DNA from: Pseudanabaena sp. UWO311 | Lineage (GTDB): Bacteria > Cyanobacteriota > Cyanobacteriia > Pseudanabaenales > Pseudanabaenaceae | NCBI RefSeq assembly: GCF_006937785.1 | Contig: NZ_SJEE01000043.1 | Span: 1 to 39,197 of the forward strand | Length of the DNA stretch: 39,197 nucleotides | Direction: 5' to 3' | Part shown: piece by piece, positions 1-8,372 of the stretch | How positions within the stretch are numbered: position 1 is the first letter of the stretch | How the letters are laid out: each line of letters starts with the position of its first letter | The notes under the pieces: model-generated | Database searches by the model: none | What the model was told of the DNA's origin: nothing | Seen by the model: the letters and a program-made list of their open reading frames with translations, nothing else | Made by a program: the position numbers and the translations under genes

Positions 1-1
1 A

Positions 2-88
2 ATTACTATGGCTATTAATTCTATTACTGATGAAGATGCTCTTAATTGGTTTCATCATTGTGGTCTCTGCTTCGACCCTTTTAGTTAG
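2..88 (+). pseudogene. C-terminal tail of a possible transposase (cut by window edge)
   Basis: The frame is open from the left edge and ends with TAG at 86-88. The last residues include the string DALNWFHHCG. A WFxHCG-type ending is something I associate with cyanobacterial IS630-like transposases, but that is memory and not an alignment. Only about 28 residues are visible, so the piece could be the end of an intact upstream gene or a remnant. The truncated SUKH fragment 20 bases downstream makes an insertion-related breakpoint plausible. An ATG at position 8 could also start a tiny 26-codon ORF, which I consider less likely. Confidence 0.35.
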
Positions 89-109
89 CTTCTTTTGTGG
101 CGGGTTTGA

Positions 110-463
110 TCGGTATTTGCTGTAAAAAATATCCTCGACAACCAAGAGTTGGCTCTCGAACTATTGGAAGAGAACAAATTCCCTAAAGAGCTACCAAAAG
201 ATGCTTTTATATTCACTTCACACCACGGGTACGAGTTTGATTTTTTCGAGGTTTCTCAAGGAGACAATCCGCCTATATATTGTTACTCAGAGGGTTCCAA
301 TGAATCTTTCTTCAAATTAACATATCCTAGCTTTACAGATTATCTTATTGAGATTCTTGAACTTTCGGTAAAATCAATCAGATCCTACGGTGGTTCTCCC
401 TTTATGAAAAGTATCATATTATCCCCTGACGAAGAATTTAATGTCTTTGATGAAATAAAGTAG
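110..463 (+). pseudogene. SMI1/KNR4 (SUKH) family fragment lacking its N-terminus
   Basis: The visible protein matches the second half of the SMI1/KNR4 (SUKH) fold. It has the LPKDAFIFTSHHGYEFDFF stretch, then a DNPPIYCYSEG turn and a terminal amphipathic helix (FTDYLIEILE). The usual N-terminal part (helices and the E-x-x-LG-x-x-LP region, about 50-60 residues) is absent. The frame is open only back to 110, where a TGA at 107-109 closes it, and it contains no ATG before the conserved part. A TTG at 149 is the only annotatable start. SUKH proteins are often immunity proteins in contact-dependent or polymorphic toxin systems, or orphans. No toxin gene is visible here. The likely state is a truncated, non-functional remnant next to transposon debris. 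Confidence 0.6.
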
Positions 464-468
464 CGTAG

Positions 469-494
469 GGTGCGTTCATGAAATGAAACGCACC
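469..494. repeat. Short GGTGCGTT/AACGCACC palindrome
   Basis: Arms GGTGCGTT (469-476) and AACGCACC (487-494) sit just after the SUKH fragment stop. From memory, GGTGCGTT-type palindromes are common dispersed intergenic repeats in cyanobacteria. It could also act as a weak terminator, though no T-run follows. Confidence 0.45.
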
Positions 495-636
495 AAATAA
501 ATCTATTTGAAATCCATTCTATTATTCCACAGATCTCCATCCAAACAAGCAAGCGATTTTCTCAAGCTTGCGAGCGATCTTTTCAGCTATGGATTAAGCA
601 GTTCTCAATTACCCATGAGGATGATAAAATTCCGCA

Positions 637-1527
637 ATGATCGACAACATCTGTAAATTCCTTGCTGAAACCTTCCCCACCGACTTTGCCAGTTGGCTCT
701 TAGGAGAACCGATCGCATTCACAAAACTCGAACCATCGGAACTCTCAGTCGAACCAATTCGCGCTGACTCCGTTATATTTCTGAAATCATTAAAAATCAT
801 TCTGCATATTGAATTTCAGACCGACCCAAATAAAAATATTCCCTTCCGCATGACCGATTACCTGTTGAGGCTGCATCGTCAATTTCCAGACAGAGAAATC
901 TATCAAGTCGTAATTTACCTCACACCCAGCGAATCAAACCTTGTTTACGAAACCACATTTAACCTTAGCGGACTAAGCCATCAATTTAACGTGATCAGAC
1001 TATGGGAGCAGCCCACAGAAATATTTCAGCAATACCAAGGATTATTACCCTTTGCCACCCTCTCACAAACCAACAACCCCGAAGAAACCTTAAGACAAGT
1101 TGCCAGACAAATCGAACAAATTACTGATAAACAAGTACAAAGCAACGTAGCCGCATCGACCGCTATAATATCGGGTATAGCCCTAAATAAAGAAATCATC
1201 CAAAGACTTTTAAGGAGCGAAATCATGAAAGAATCAGTTATTTATCAAGAAATCTTGCTTGAGGGTAAGGCTGAGGGTATAGCCGAAGGCGAGGCAAGGG
1301 GTATAGCTAAGGGTGAAGCCAAAGGCAAAACTGAAACAGAAAATCAGATTGCTCTAAACATGTTACGTTCCAACGTTTCCTTAGAATTAGTCTCACAATT
1401 TACAGGACTAACTCTAAAACAAGTGCAAAAACTCCAAAAACTTGCCGCACAAAAATCCAAGATGCCAAAGTCTGCTAAAACAAAGCGGCGGAACGCATCT
1501 CCGCTTGGAGAGTCTCCACAACCTTAG
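637..1527 (+). CDS. Rpn-family PD-(D/E)XK nuclease-like protein
   Basis: A 296-residue protein of the Rpn (recombination-promoting nuclease / PD-(D/E)XK transposase-like) group that is expanded in cyanobacteria. The nuclease core is seen as Asp44 in RADSVIF followed by HIEFQT, giving Glu59-x-Gln61, the usual PD-(D/E)xK variant. A region typical of the family follows (YLLRLHRQFPDREIYQVVIYL, about residues 75-95). The C-terminal part has the characteristic Glu/Gly/Ala repeat (EGKAEGIAEGEARGIAKGEA, about 209-228), which is probably helical, and then a helical tail ending in a basic segment. The ATG at 637 precedes the conserved MIDNICKFLAE start; a GAGG lies about 16 bases upstream. Members act as DNA endonucleases that stimulate RecA-independent recombination in E. 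coli. The role here is inferred. Both this gene and its left neighbours are accessory-type, which fits a mobile or decaying zone. Confidence 0.85.
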   Translation: MIDNICKFLAETFPTDFASWLLGEPIAFTKLEPSELSVEPIRADSVIFLKSLKIILHIEFQTDPNKNIPFRMTDYLLRLHRQFPDREIYQVVIYLTPSESNLVYETTFNLSGLSHQFNVIRLWEQPTEIFQQYQGLLPFATLSQTNNPEETLRQVARQIEQITDKQVQSNVAASTAIISGIALNKEIIQRLLRSEIMKESVIYQEILLEGKAEGIAEGEARGIAKGEAKGKTETENQIALNMLRSNVSLELVSQFTGLTLKQVQKLQKLAAQKSKMPKSAKTKRRNASPLGESPQP

Positions 1528-1652
1528 TTTAGAAGTCCCTAGAAATTCTCCATGGATGGGAGTGATTGTCTCCCCAGTTACCATTAACAAAGCTCAGTAA
1601 CTTTGGGATAAAATGGAGAAAATCATGTATATCTCATTAGATATCAATACCT

Positions 1653-2630
1653 ATGCCACGTTATACAGGCATTTCTAGCGAAGCCTTTCGACATCCTCTC
1701 GATCGCCAAGCCGAACAAGCTCTCCGCAGCGTCCCTGGGTTTGACCTTGTGGCGGGGAAATTTGTCGAGTTTATGTATGAGCGTCCTCAGACGATTTACC
1801 ACATTGGCAATAGTATTCAGGTAAGTCATCGCCAATATGCAACGATTCATCGGATCTTTAGGGAATGTATTGCTGACCTAGACGTACAGCCAGAACCAAC
1901 TTTATTTGTCTCGCAAAATCCTGCTGCTAATAGCTATGCTCTTGGTAAAGATCATCCCTACATTGTGATTAATTCGGGATTATTAGATCTTCTGACTGAA
2001 GACGAAATACGTTCGGTGCTTGCCCATGAACTTGGTCATATTAAATGCGGTCACACCACATTAATCCAGATGGCAATGTGGGTAATGAGTATAGTTTCGA
2101 CTATTAGCGAAATGACTTTCGGCTTAGGTGGAATTGTCAGTAGTGGATTGATTTATGCCTTTTTTGAGTGGCGACGCAAGGCGGAATTATCCAGCGATCG
2201 CGCGGCGCTATTAGTCACCGATGAGCTAGATACAGTTCTCTCTACAATGATGAAGTTGTCGGGCGGAAGTTCTGCTTTTGCCCATGAGTTGAGCTTGCCT
2301 GAGTTTATTCGTCAATCGGATGCTTATCAAGAACTTGACAAAGACAATCTCAATCAAATTTATAAATTTATGCTCTACAACGGTTTTGGTGCTGGCTCGA
2401 TGCTCAGTCATCCATTCCCAGTTGAGCGGGTTCACTATATTCGTGAATGGGCAGATTCGGAAGAGTATCGCAATATTAAATCTGGCAATTATAAGCGTGG
2501 AGATACGACTGGCGCAGTTGATGTGTCTCAATCTCCCAAGGAAGAGAAAAAGTCAGAGAGCGAAGCAGAACGTCTAAAACGTCAAATTGACGAATTGCAA
2601 GCCGAAATTAATCGTATCAAGCGACAATAA
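1653..2630 (+). CDS. M48 family zinc metallopeptidase, membrane associated
   Basis: A 325-residue M48 peptidase. The zinc motif HExxH is at His125-Glu126 to His129 (VLAHELGHIKCGH), with Glu178 in RRKAELSSDRAAL as the probable third ligand. Residues about 137-172 are hydrophobic and could form a membrane hairpin between the motif and the third ligand, as in HtpX-like proteins. The last 45 residues are highly charged and heptad-like (SEAERLKRQIDELQAEINRI), probably a coiled coil. M48 enzymes degrade or process membrane and periplasmic proteins. The ATG at 1653 is the first in frame. The stop lies at the base of a 20-bp-arm palindrome shared with the convergent TPR gene. Confidence 0.88.
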   Translation: MPRYTGISSEAFRHPLDRQAEQALRSVPGFDLVAGKFVEFMYERPQTIYHIGNSIQVSHRQYATIHRIFRECIADLDVQPEPTLFVSQNPAANSYALGKDHPYIVINSGLLDLLTEDEIRSVLAHELGHIKCGHTTLIQMAMWVMSIVSTISEMTFGLGGIVSSGLIYAFFEWRRKAELSSDRAALLVTDELDTVLSTMMKLSGGSSAFAHELSLPEFIRQSDAYQELDKDNLNQIYKFMLYNGFGAGSMLSHPFPVERVHYIREWADSEEYRNIKSGNYKRGDTTGAVDVSQSPKEEKKSESEAERLKRQIDELQAEINRIKRQ

Positions 2631-2673
2631 TTTTTATTCTAAAGTTCTGCAAAGCAGAACTTTAGAATAAAAA
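2631..2673. terminator. Bidirectional palindrome between convergent genes, AAA loop
   Basis: Two perfect 20-bp arms (2631-2650 and 2654-2673) enclose a 3-base loop AAA. The element starts with a T-run and ends with an A-run, so either strand gives a stem followed by U residues. It fills the gap between the convergent M48 and TPR genes. Confidence 0.85.
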
Positions 2674-2676
2674 TAT

Positions 2677-4572
2677 TTATGAATCTCCTTGTCGATAGCG
2701 ATCGATCAAATTTGGTAAATGGTCAAATCCATCCACACCAATTAAAGCGATAAAATGCGATCGCATCTGTTGCAATAGATTAGAAAAACTCTCTGCTCCC
2801 AGCTTGCCTTGCAAAATCACCACCAAAGAAGCTGATTGTTGCCACGCTTTACTATGGCGCTGCTCTAGTAGATACATTCCCAAACAAGCGTGATAGATTG
2901 CAGATTCTAGTTGATTTAATTGATAGAAAGTTTCGCCAAGATAAGCATGGCTGAGTGCTTGCAAATCGCGATCGCCAATTTGTTGGGTTAGAGCTAAGCC
3001 TTTCTCTAAGGCAAGTTGCGCTTGACTTGGCTGCTCGATCGCAATATATGCAGTCCCCAATCCTACCCAACAAAGCGACTGATTTTGCAAGTCATTCATC
3101 TTCTCTGATAGCTTTTGTCCACGCTCCAAATGATTGATTGCAGTTTCCAACTCTTCAGGTGTAATCGATTCCTGTTGTCGCGCAATCATCACTTCGCTGT
3201 AGCCCAAATTAGCCAACGCATTTGCTTCTCCTTGGCGATCGCCATTTTGTCGTGCCAAAATCACCGCTCTCTGGGCTTGGGACTCACTAGTGCTAAAGTC
3301 TTTTTGAATGAGACTGATACGGCTGAGATGATTGAGATTAGCAATCTCGCAACGTTGATCACTAACTTCACGAGCAAGATTTACGGCTTCTTGATGGAGT
3401 GCGATCGCGTCTCTGTGATAACCCATCCAAGCTTTTGAATAGCCTAATACTGTGAGAATTCTCGCTTTCTCCTGCGTATTCTCGGCTTCTTTGAGTGGTT
3501 GATCGAGATAGCTAATTGTTTCTCGAAAACTCTCGCCAGAGAAAGAAGCAAATACGCCACCATAGAGCGGGAAATTTTCTCGTTGGGCAAAGGTTCTTAA
3601 GGTCTGTAGACTAATACGGAAGCAAATTTGGGCTAGAGACTGGCGATCGCGTTCCGAAAGTTGCTGTGCATTTTGGAAGCCACTGCTCAGTTCACCCCAG
3701 ATCATCGCAAAAGCAACGAAAGTAACCCCTGTCATATGTAGTCCTGCTTTAGCGTCATAGGGCTGCTGATCGAACCAACGCACCAAGCCATTTTGCAAAT
3801 ATCGCAACAAAATCGATAGCTCTACCCAAGCGCTGACATCAATACTAAGTTGAGTCTGTGCGATCGCTGCTGCCGATTGATTACTTGCCTGAGTCGAAAA
3901 TAGATCGCGAGGCAAAGGACTGGTAATCTGTTGCGCCCAACTATGCCAAGGTCCAGTCACTTTAGAGCGTTCAAATCCAACTTGTCTCTGAGATTCATAT
4001 AGCCAACTCACGAGGGAGCCTTCCAATAGATCAAAGGCTGCTAATCCACGAATAAGTCCGATCGCAAACTGACGCAATGTAAATGCCTCGGAATCATCGT
4101 GGAGAGTGTCGGCTGACTTCTGTAATAGTTGCGTGAGCAGTTGAATATGTTGACGCTCAAAAACTGGCGCATGATTTGGATCTAGAACTTGGATTAAAGT
4201 CAACAGACGTTCTTGAGGTTCGGCATTAAGGATTGTCTGTATACCTCTAGTACAAGCGTCTTGAACTTGATAATTATTTTGCCACTGTTCCCAAGCATCT
4301 TTGAGAATCTTCATTGCGCGGAGTTTCTGATTTGCTTTTGCCTGTTTCACTTCATCAGTTTGTGCAGCAAAGTTTGATTGAAGTAAATTAGCTTGTTCTT
4401 CTAAAGCTCGCTCAAATATTTCCCCTGTTCCCGATTCTAAACTCTCACTGAGAATGCGATAGACATGCTCTTTTGATAGCAGTTTTCCATTTTCGATATT
4501 AATAATTATGCGATCGACAAAAATAAGGTAGCGTTCAAGAGTTGTAAGTGGCTTGTTCGGAGAATCTGACAT
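2677..4572 (-). CDS. Tetratricopeptide-repeat protein
   Basis: A 631-residue protein. The N-terminal 330 residues are helical and unlike any family I recognise (ERYLIFVDRIIINIENGKLL onward). From about residue 345 there are tandem TPR-like units, visible as repeated A-x-x-L-G-Y/L-x-x-x-G-x-H patterns (ILTVLGYSKAWMGYHRDAI, ANALANLGYSEVMIAR, LCWVGLGTAYIAIEQPSQAQ, ALSHAYLGETFYQLNQLESA). TPRs are protein-protein interaction scaffolds. There is no signal peptide or transmembrane segment, so it is probably cytosolic. I cannot name a partner. The ATG at 4572 is followed by a hydrophilic start. It is transcribed alone: a separate plus-strand small gene lies upstream and a convergent gene downstream. 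Confidence 0.85.
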   Translation of the reverse strand: MSDSPNKPLTTLERYLIFVDRIIINIENGKLLSKEHVYRILSESLESGTGEIFERALEEQANLLQSNFAAQTDEVKQAKANQKLRAMKILKDAWEQWQNNYQVQDACTRGIQTILNAEPQERLLTLIQVLDPNHAPVFERQHIQLLTQLLQKSADTLHDDSEAFTLRQFAIGLIRGLAAFDLLEGSLVSWLYESQRQVGFERSKVTGPWHSWAQQITSPLPRDLFSTQASNQSAAAIAQTQLSIDVSAWVELSILLRYLQNGLVRWFDQQPYDAKAGLHMTGVTFVAFAMIWGELSSGFQNAQQLSERDRQSLAQICFRISLQTLRTFAQRENFPLYGGVFASFSGESFRETISYLDQPLKEAENTQEKARILTVLGYSKAWMGYHRDAIALHQEAVNLAREVSDQRCEIANLNHLSRISLIQKDFSTSESQAQRAVILARQNGDRQGEANALANLGYSEVMIARQQESITPEELETAINHLERGQKLSEKMNDLQNQSLCWVGLGTAYIAIEQPSQAQLALEKGLALTQQIGDRDLQALSHAYLGETFYQLNQLESAIYHACLGMYLLEQRHSKAWQQSASLVVILQGKLGAESFSNLLQQMRSHFIALIGVDGFDHLPNLIDRYRQGDS

Positions 4573-4739
4573 GTTCTTGCTGGTAGTGTTTGCTTAGTTA
4601 AGATTTGATGATACTCTTTTGGCTCTAAGTCTGTACTTAAGCTCAATAGTGATCGCGATCACAATAAACAGGAAGATTAATCACAAAAGTTTACTGTAAT
4701 TTAGGCGATTATAAGCTTGGCTTTGGATATGGAGTGTTT

Positions 4740-4916
4740 ATGAATTGTCGGTTCTGCAAAAGTTATGATCCAAAAGGTAGACAAGGTGGCTACTGCAATA
4801 TGTTATCAGTAAATGTTCAGGGGAGATGGGATGCTTGTAGTTGCTACTTAGACAAGTTCCCAAAAGATTCATTGTCAGACAACGAGAAACTAATAGCTAA
4901 TTTGATTTTGGTCTAA
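4740..4916 (+). CDS. Small Cys-rich conserved cyanobacterial protein
   Basis: A 58-residue protein with an N-terminal CRFC pair and later cysteines in GGYCNML and DACSCYLD. The pattern NCRFC-(K/S)Y-x-P-x-GR-x-GG-x-C-x-x-L-x-V-x-VQG-x-W-x-AC is one I recall from many cyanobacterial genomes as a short protein of unknown function. The spaced Cys residues suggest a metal or Fe-S site, which is inference. I chose the ATG at 4740 because GGAG at 4731-4734 sits five bases upstream. A GTG at 4734 would overlap that ribosome-binding site. Confidence 0.75.
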   Translation: MNCRFCKSYDPKGRQGGYCNMLSVNVQGRWDACSCYLDKFPKDSLSDNEKLIANLILV

Positions 4917-4973
4917 ATTTCCAATATTCAAAGAATAAAGTCCCTACAAAGCAACGTCTTTATTGTCTTCTCT

Positions 4974-6383
4974 TTAATGGTGTGATCGCCATGCCTCTAA
5001 AAAAGCATTAATTTCCTGTAGTAACCATTCCTTTTCAGGGCGACTAAGCCCCGACCCAAATTTATGGGCATAAATGCCTTGATTTAAACTCAACTCCATG
5101 ACTGGCTGATTATTCACTTTGTAAGAACTCTTTAGCTCAATCTGTCTTAAATCTTGAGTCTTGCCTTGGACATGGCGTTTGACTCCTAAAATGTCCCAGT
5201 CAATACTAAAAGTATGTTCTCTAATTATCAAGCAAACTTTGCCAAATACAATCGATAAACCTGTATAGGCTATACCAATACCAACAATCCAAAATGGAAT
5301 TGAGAAAAGAGCAAAAGCACCTGCCCTTAGGGCAAGTGATGTCCAAATGAACAGAAATCCATTCCAAAAAATCCCAAACAAAAGGAGGCTGAGACCCTCA
5401 CAATGCAAACCAGCAGACGGAATATCTACCTTTAAAATGTTGTCAGTCTTTTTAATTTCAATACGGCTACCAAGAGGCTTAGGATATTGATATTTAGCTG
5501 TGAGGCGATCGCTATTTAATCCAAGCGAATGACTAATTTCTAGAGCACTGATCCGACTTTCAAGTGATGGCAAGATTGGATTTTGCAAAGCCTTAAGCGA
5601 TTGCTTTGCACTGCTGAAACGATCTTCGATCGCAGGTTCTATCATTTTGTCCAGCCAGTCGGCAAAATGGGATGAAATGTTAACTGAGTTGCGAAAACTT
5701 AGCTTGAGTTTGATTTCAGGTAGCTCCGCAGGTGAGCGCCCTGTCAGTAAAAACAAAATCGTTGCACCGAGCGCGTACAGATCCGTAGCGGGGACAGCCT
5801 TGCCCCGAAATTGTTCGGGTGGCATATAGCCATAAGTGCCAAAGACCGTACTGCCACCCACCTGTGTACTACGATAGGTATCTTGAACTGCGCCAAAATC
5901 TACCAACGCAATTTTGTGATTAGGCTGAAGGATAACATTTTGTGGTTTGATATCACGATGGATCACAGGTGGTTTGAGTTCATGGAGATATATCAGCACC
6001 TCCAGAACTTGCTCAGCAATTTGTTTTATATCTTCTTCACTGCTATGCCAACCATCATCGATCGCTTGCCCTAGAGATTTACCCTCTACCAATTGCTGCA
6101 CAATGTAAAAATCACGATCGCGATCGCTATCAATCTGAAAGTAGTCTAAGTAACGAGGAATCGCGGGATGATCGAGTTGAGAGAGTACCCTTGCTTCTCT
6201 CTCAAAAAGTTCTAGCATCTTCCACTCATTCATCCTGCGAAATGATAAAACCTTAAGAGCTACGCGATCGCCTGTTTGAGCATCTAGGGCTGCATAGGTA
6301 ATCCCAATACCGCCCTGTCCAAGAACGCTGGCAATACGATATCGAGACTGTATGATTTCACCAATTTGATGTAGTTCTGTCAC
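4974..6383 (-). CDS. Serine/threonine protein kinase with C-terminal membrane domain
   Basis: A 469-residue Hanks-type kinase. The kinase domain spans about residues 14-270: glycine loop LGQGGIGITYAA (21-32), Lys44 in VALKVL, Glu63, catalytic loop HRDIKPQN (Asp144, Asn149), Mg site DFG at 162-164, then GTYGYMPPEQF and DLYALG. All key residues are present, so it should be active. After a linker, about residues 325-385 contain two hydrophobic segments, followed by a beta-rich soluble tail (FSIDWDILGVKRHVQGKTQD). This two-helix plus tail arrangement is common in cyanobacterial PknC-like kinases. It probably anchors the kinase at a membrane with the kinase domain in the cytosol. No substrate gene is evident nearby. 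Confidence 0.93.
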   Translation of the reverse strand: MTELHQIGEIIQSRYRIASVLGQGGIGITYAALDAQTGDRVALKVLSFRRMNEWKMLELFEREARVLSQLDHPAIPRYLDYFQIDSDRDRDFYIVQQLVEGKSLGQAIDDGWHSSEEDIKQIAEQVLEVLIYLHELKPPVIHRDIKPQNVILQPNHKIALVDFGAVQDTYRSTQVGGSTVFGTYGYMPPEQFRGKAVPATDLYALGATILFLLTGRSPAELPEIKLKLSFRNSVNISSHFADWLDKMIEPAIEDRFSSAKQSLKALQNPILPSLESRISALEISHSLGLNSDRLTAKYQYPKPLGSRIEIKKTDNILKVDIPSAGLHCEGLSLLLFGIFWNGFLFIWTSLALRAGAFALFSIPFWIVGIGIAYTGLSIVFGKVCLIIREHTFSIDWDILGVKRHVQGKTQDLRQIELKSSYKVNNQPVMELSLNQGIYAHKFGSGLSRPEKEWLLQEINAFLEAWRSHH

Positions 6384-6436
6384 AAACTTTTTTCACCTCA
6401 TGTTTCCCATCGTAATACCAATTTTCGATTTTTAGG

Positions 6437-6471
6437 TAAAGGATAGCCGCGCGGAGGGCGGCTATCCTTTA
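6437..6471 (-). terminator. Hairpin after aat
   Basis: Arms of 13 bp (6437-6449 and 6459-6471), with extra G/C pairing near a 7-9 base loop. It lies just beyond the aat stop and upstream of the kinase start, so it likely separates their transcripts. Unlike most palindromes here, it lacks the 3-base loop. Confidence 0.7.
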
Positions 6472-6476
6472 TCTCT

Positions 6477-7100
6477 TTAAGGTTTAGTTTCAGAAATTGG
6501 GCTGAATTTGCAAGATTTGGTTAAGGCTTTCTTTAGTAAGTCTTGATAACTGTCGTCATCAATCTCAAATGCCCCAAATCTCTCAAGATGGGGATTCATT
6601 AACTGGGCATCAAATAAACTGTACCCTTGCGATCGCAAATGTTCTACCAATTTCACCATCGCGACCTTAGATCCTTCAGGAATTTTAAAAAACATTGATT
6701 CACCAATAAATACGCCGCGAATCGCAATCCCCAAAATCCCTCCTGCCAATTGATCCCCTTGCCATGTCTCAAAACTATGCGCCCAACCAGCTTGATGTAA
6801 ATTGCTATAAAGCGATCGCAGTTCTTTAGAAATCCATGTAGTTTCGCGATCGGCACAGCCTGCAACGACTTCCTCAAAGGAAGTATCAATCCTCACTTCA
6901 AAGCGATTTTGATTGATTACCCGTTTCAAAGATTTAGGATATCGAAAGCGATGATCAAGTGGGATCAGGGTGCGACTGTTGGTGTAATACCACTCAATCG
7001 GCTCTCCATCACCTTCTGACATCAAAAAATACCCTTGGGTATACCCTTCAATAACGCTGCGGATATTAAATCTTTCCACGAATAGATTTCCAACTCGCAA
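6477..7100 (-). CDS. aat: Leucyl/phenylalanyl-tRNA--protein transferase
   Basis: A 207-residue L/F-transferase (Aat). It moves Leu or Phe from aminoacyl-tRNA to N-terminal Arg/Lys of substrates, feeding the ClpS/ClpAP N-degron pathway in the cytosol. Diagnostic stretches are GYTQGYFLMSE, WYYTNSRTLIPLD, AGCADRETTWIS, GWAHSFETWQGDQLAGGILG, GESMFFK and LFDAQLMNPHLERFGA. The open frame starts with TTG at 7100; a GTG at 7079 is an alternative start, and no ATG occurs before the conserved domain. The protein is shorter than the roughly 230 residues typical of proteobacterial Aat. It stands alone on the minus strand with a hairpin after its stop. Confidence 0.92.
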   Translation of the reverse strand: MRVGNLFVERFNIRSVIEGYTQGYFLMSEGDGEPIEWYYTNSRTLIPLDHRFRYPKSLKRVINQNRFEVRIDTSFEEVVAGCADRETTWISKELRSLYSNLHQAGWAHSFETWQGDQLAGGILGIAIRGVFIGESMFFKIPEGSKVAMVKLVEHLRSQGYSLFDAQLMNPHLERFGAFEIDDDSYQDLLKKALTKSCKFSPISETKP

Positions 7101-7110
7101 TTAGTTAATT

Positions 7111-7216
7111 TAGTAATGACTAAGCATCATTAAATGTAAAACCCAAAAAACTGTACCGTCCGCGCTGCAGGCGGCAAAGTTTTGGATTTGTTTTTTTAAT
7201 TATGCCAAGGTACTTA
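7111..7216. repeat. Degenerate palindromic element, MITE-like
   Basis: The inner part has ACCCAAAAA, a GC-rich core with a 7-base loop, and a T-run ending TTTAATTATG. The right end TTTAATTATGCCAAGGTACTT resembles the right end of the element at 19268-19371. CATCATTAAA at 7125-7134 pairs with TTTAATTATG at 7195-7204 with one mismatch. It also lies just upstream of aat. Confidence 0.45.
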
Positions 7217-7581
7217 TTGGTTTGAGATTAATTTAAAACTAGTGTAGAAAAGCAAATTAATTTTATGCAAATTAACTCGACTTGAATTTAGGTAGATACC
7301 TAAACAACTGTAACTTAATTTATTTCACAAGCTCTCTAGCCATAATCTCTCATAACAGTTGGTACTCAAACTGAATCAAGAAATATTTGGGTTGCTTGGG
7401 CAAAAATATTGTTGTATTTCTAGGTAAACAGGAAAATCATTTAATCTCGCAAATTATTTTACGATTGCTGTACTTCAACTTAATTAATTTAAAAAACTTT
7501 AAACAGATAATTAAACGAAAAATAAGCCGTGTATTAGTCAACTCGTTAAAGCGAAGATATAACTCCAAAAAGTCGTAGATA
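7217..7581. other. AT-rich non-coding stretch
   Basis: This is very AT-rich sequence with no supported gene. A 63-codon open frame at 7387-7578 has an Ile/Lys/Asn-rich composition typical of chance ORFs in AT-rich DNA, and I do not accept it as a gene. Confidence 0.5.
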
Positions 7582-7775
7582 AAATAAATGGCTTGCTCCA
7601 GCTAGGTAAATTTACCTGATCGAAGCAAACCATTTATTTGTATAAATTGTTCTTAAATTGGTATTGAGACTCAGAATCTTTAAATAAGCCGATTCCGTTT
7701 GAATGATCTTATTTTGCTAGATAGATCACAAAAACTGGGATCGCTTAACATTTTCTTTATAATCTGTTCTAGTAA
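7582..7775 (-). ncRNA. Structured repeat unit A, candidate small RNA gene
   Basis: This unit has a 58-bp imperfect palindrome (7582-7639, apex GGTAAATTTACC) next to a roughly 130-bp block that recurs in unit B. Shared blocks in order are TTGGTATT, TCAGA, ATAAGC, TCCGTTTGAAT, CTAGA, GGATCGCTTAA and TTTTCTTTATA. Read on the minus strand, TATAAAGAAAA could supply a -10 box, the conserved block the transcript body, and the palindrome followed by a T-rich tract the terminator. The strand choice is inference, and no coding potential is visible. Confidence 0.4.
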
Positions 7776-7789
7776 TATTTTTTGAGCCA

Positions 7790-7920
7790 AAATTCCTGAT
7801 TACGGATTAGATTCTAGTCAAGATTTTAATAAAAAATCAAGAATCGAAAACACTTACTCTCATTATACAGAGAGCATTATCATGATCCCCCCGCTTATCA
7901 AAACAAGATGAAATTATAAC
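7790..7920. other. Spacer between repeat units
   Basis: AT-rich sequence with small imperfect inverted repeats, for example GATTCT...AGAATC around 7810-7846 and CTCT...AGAG around 7857-7874. I see no gene. Confidence 0.4.
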
Positions 7921-7923
7921 GAA

Positions 7924-8122
7924 CACAAAAAACAAGTGTCCTGTTGCTAATGGGTAGAAACTACCGACTAGAATACAAGAACACTTGTTTTTTGTTTGTT
8001 TTATTAATTTGGTATTTAAATTCAGAGCCTATATATAAGCTGGCTCCGTTTGAATAATTGTATTGTCCTAGAAATTTTGCCACATTGGGGATCGCTTAAA
8101 CTTTTCTTTATAGTTATATTTT
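7924..8122 (-). ncRNA. Structured repeat unit B, candidate small RNA gene
   Basis: This has the same architecture as unit A. An outer stem (AAACAAGTGT with ACACTTGTTT, about 7929-7990) carries an inner GGTAG-AAA-CTACC hairpin, followed by the conserved block to about 8122. The two stems differ in sequence but keep the plan of an outer stem plus an inner GGTA/TACC stem, which suggests structure is conserved. On the minus strand the stem ends in a T6 run, as in an intrinsic terminator. Confidence 0.4.
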
Positions 8123-8372
8123 AGACCTTAGTTATTGAGTAACTATACTTATCATTCAAACCTCTAATAATGAGTATTTAAAGAAAGTTGTCAGAAAATA
8201 ATCAAACAACATAGTTTTATACTTTGTTCTTGATTATCTTGTCTCTTTCTTATCTATTTCACTTTGAGTTGATATTCATTTTAAAATCTTAGATTATTGT
8301 CGTAACTTCAAACAATATTTATAGAGACTGTCAGCGATCGCTACCTAATCTACCTGTTACCCATGTCACCAA

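Noticed and set aside
3115-3438. 107-codon ORF antisense to the TPR gene
   Set aside because: No start signal and no family; overlaps a strong coding frame.
7387-7578. 63-codon ORF in the AT-rich gap
   Set aside because: Composition is Ile/Lys/Asn-rich as expected by chance; no ribosome-binding site; no family resemblance.
7101-8372. tRNA or 6S/RNase P RNA in the long gap
   Set aside because: No T-loop GTTCGA, CCA end or other familiar consensus was found on either strand by eye.
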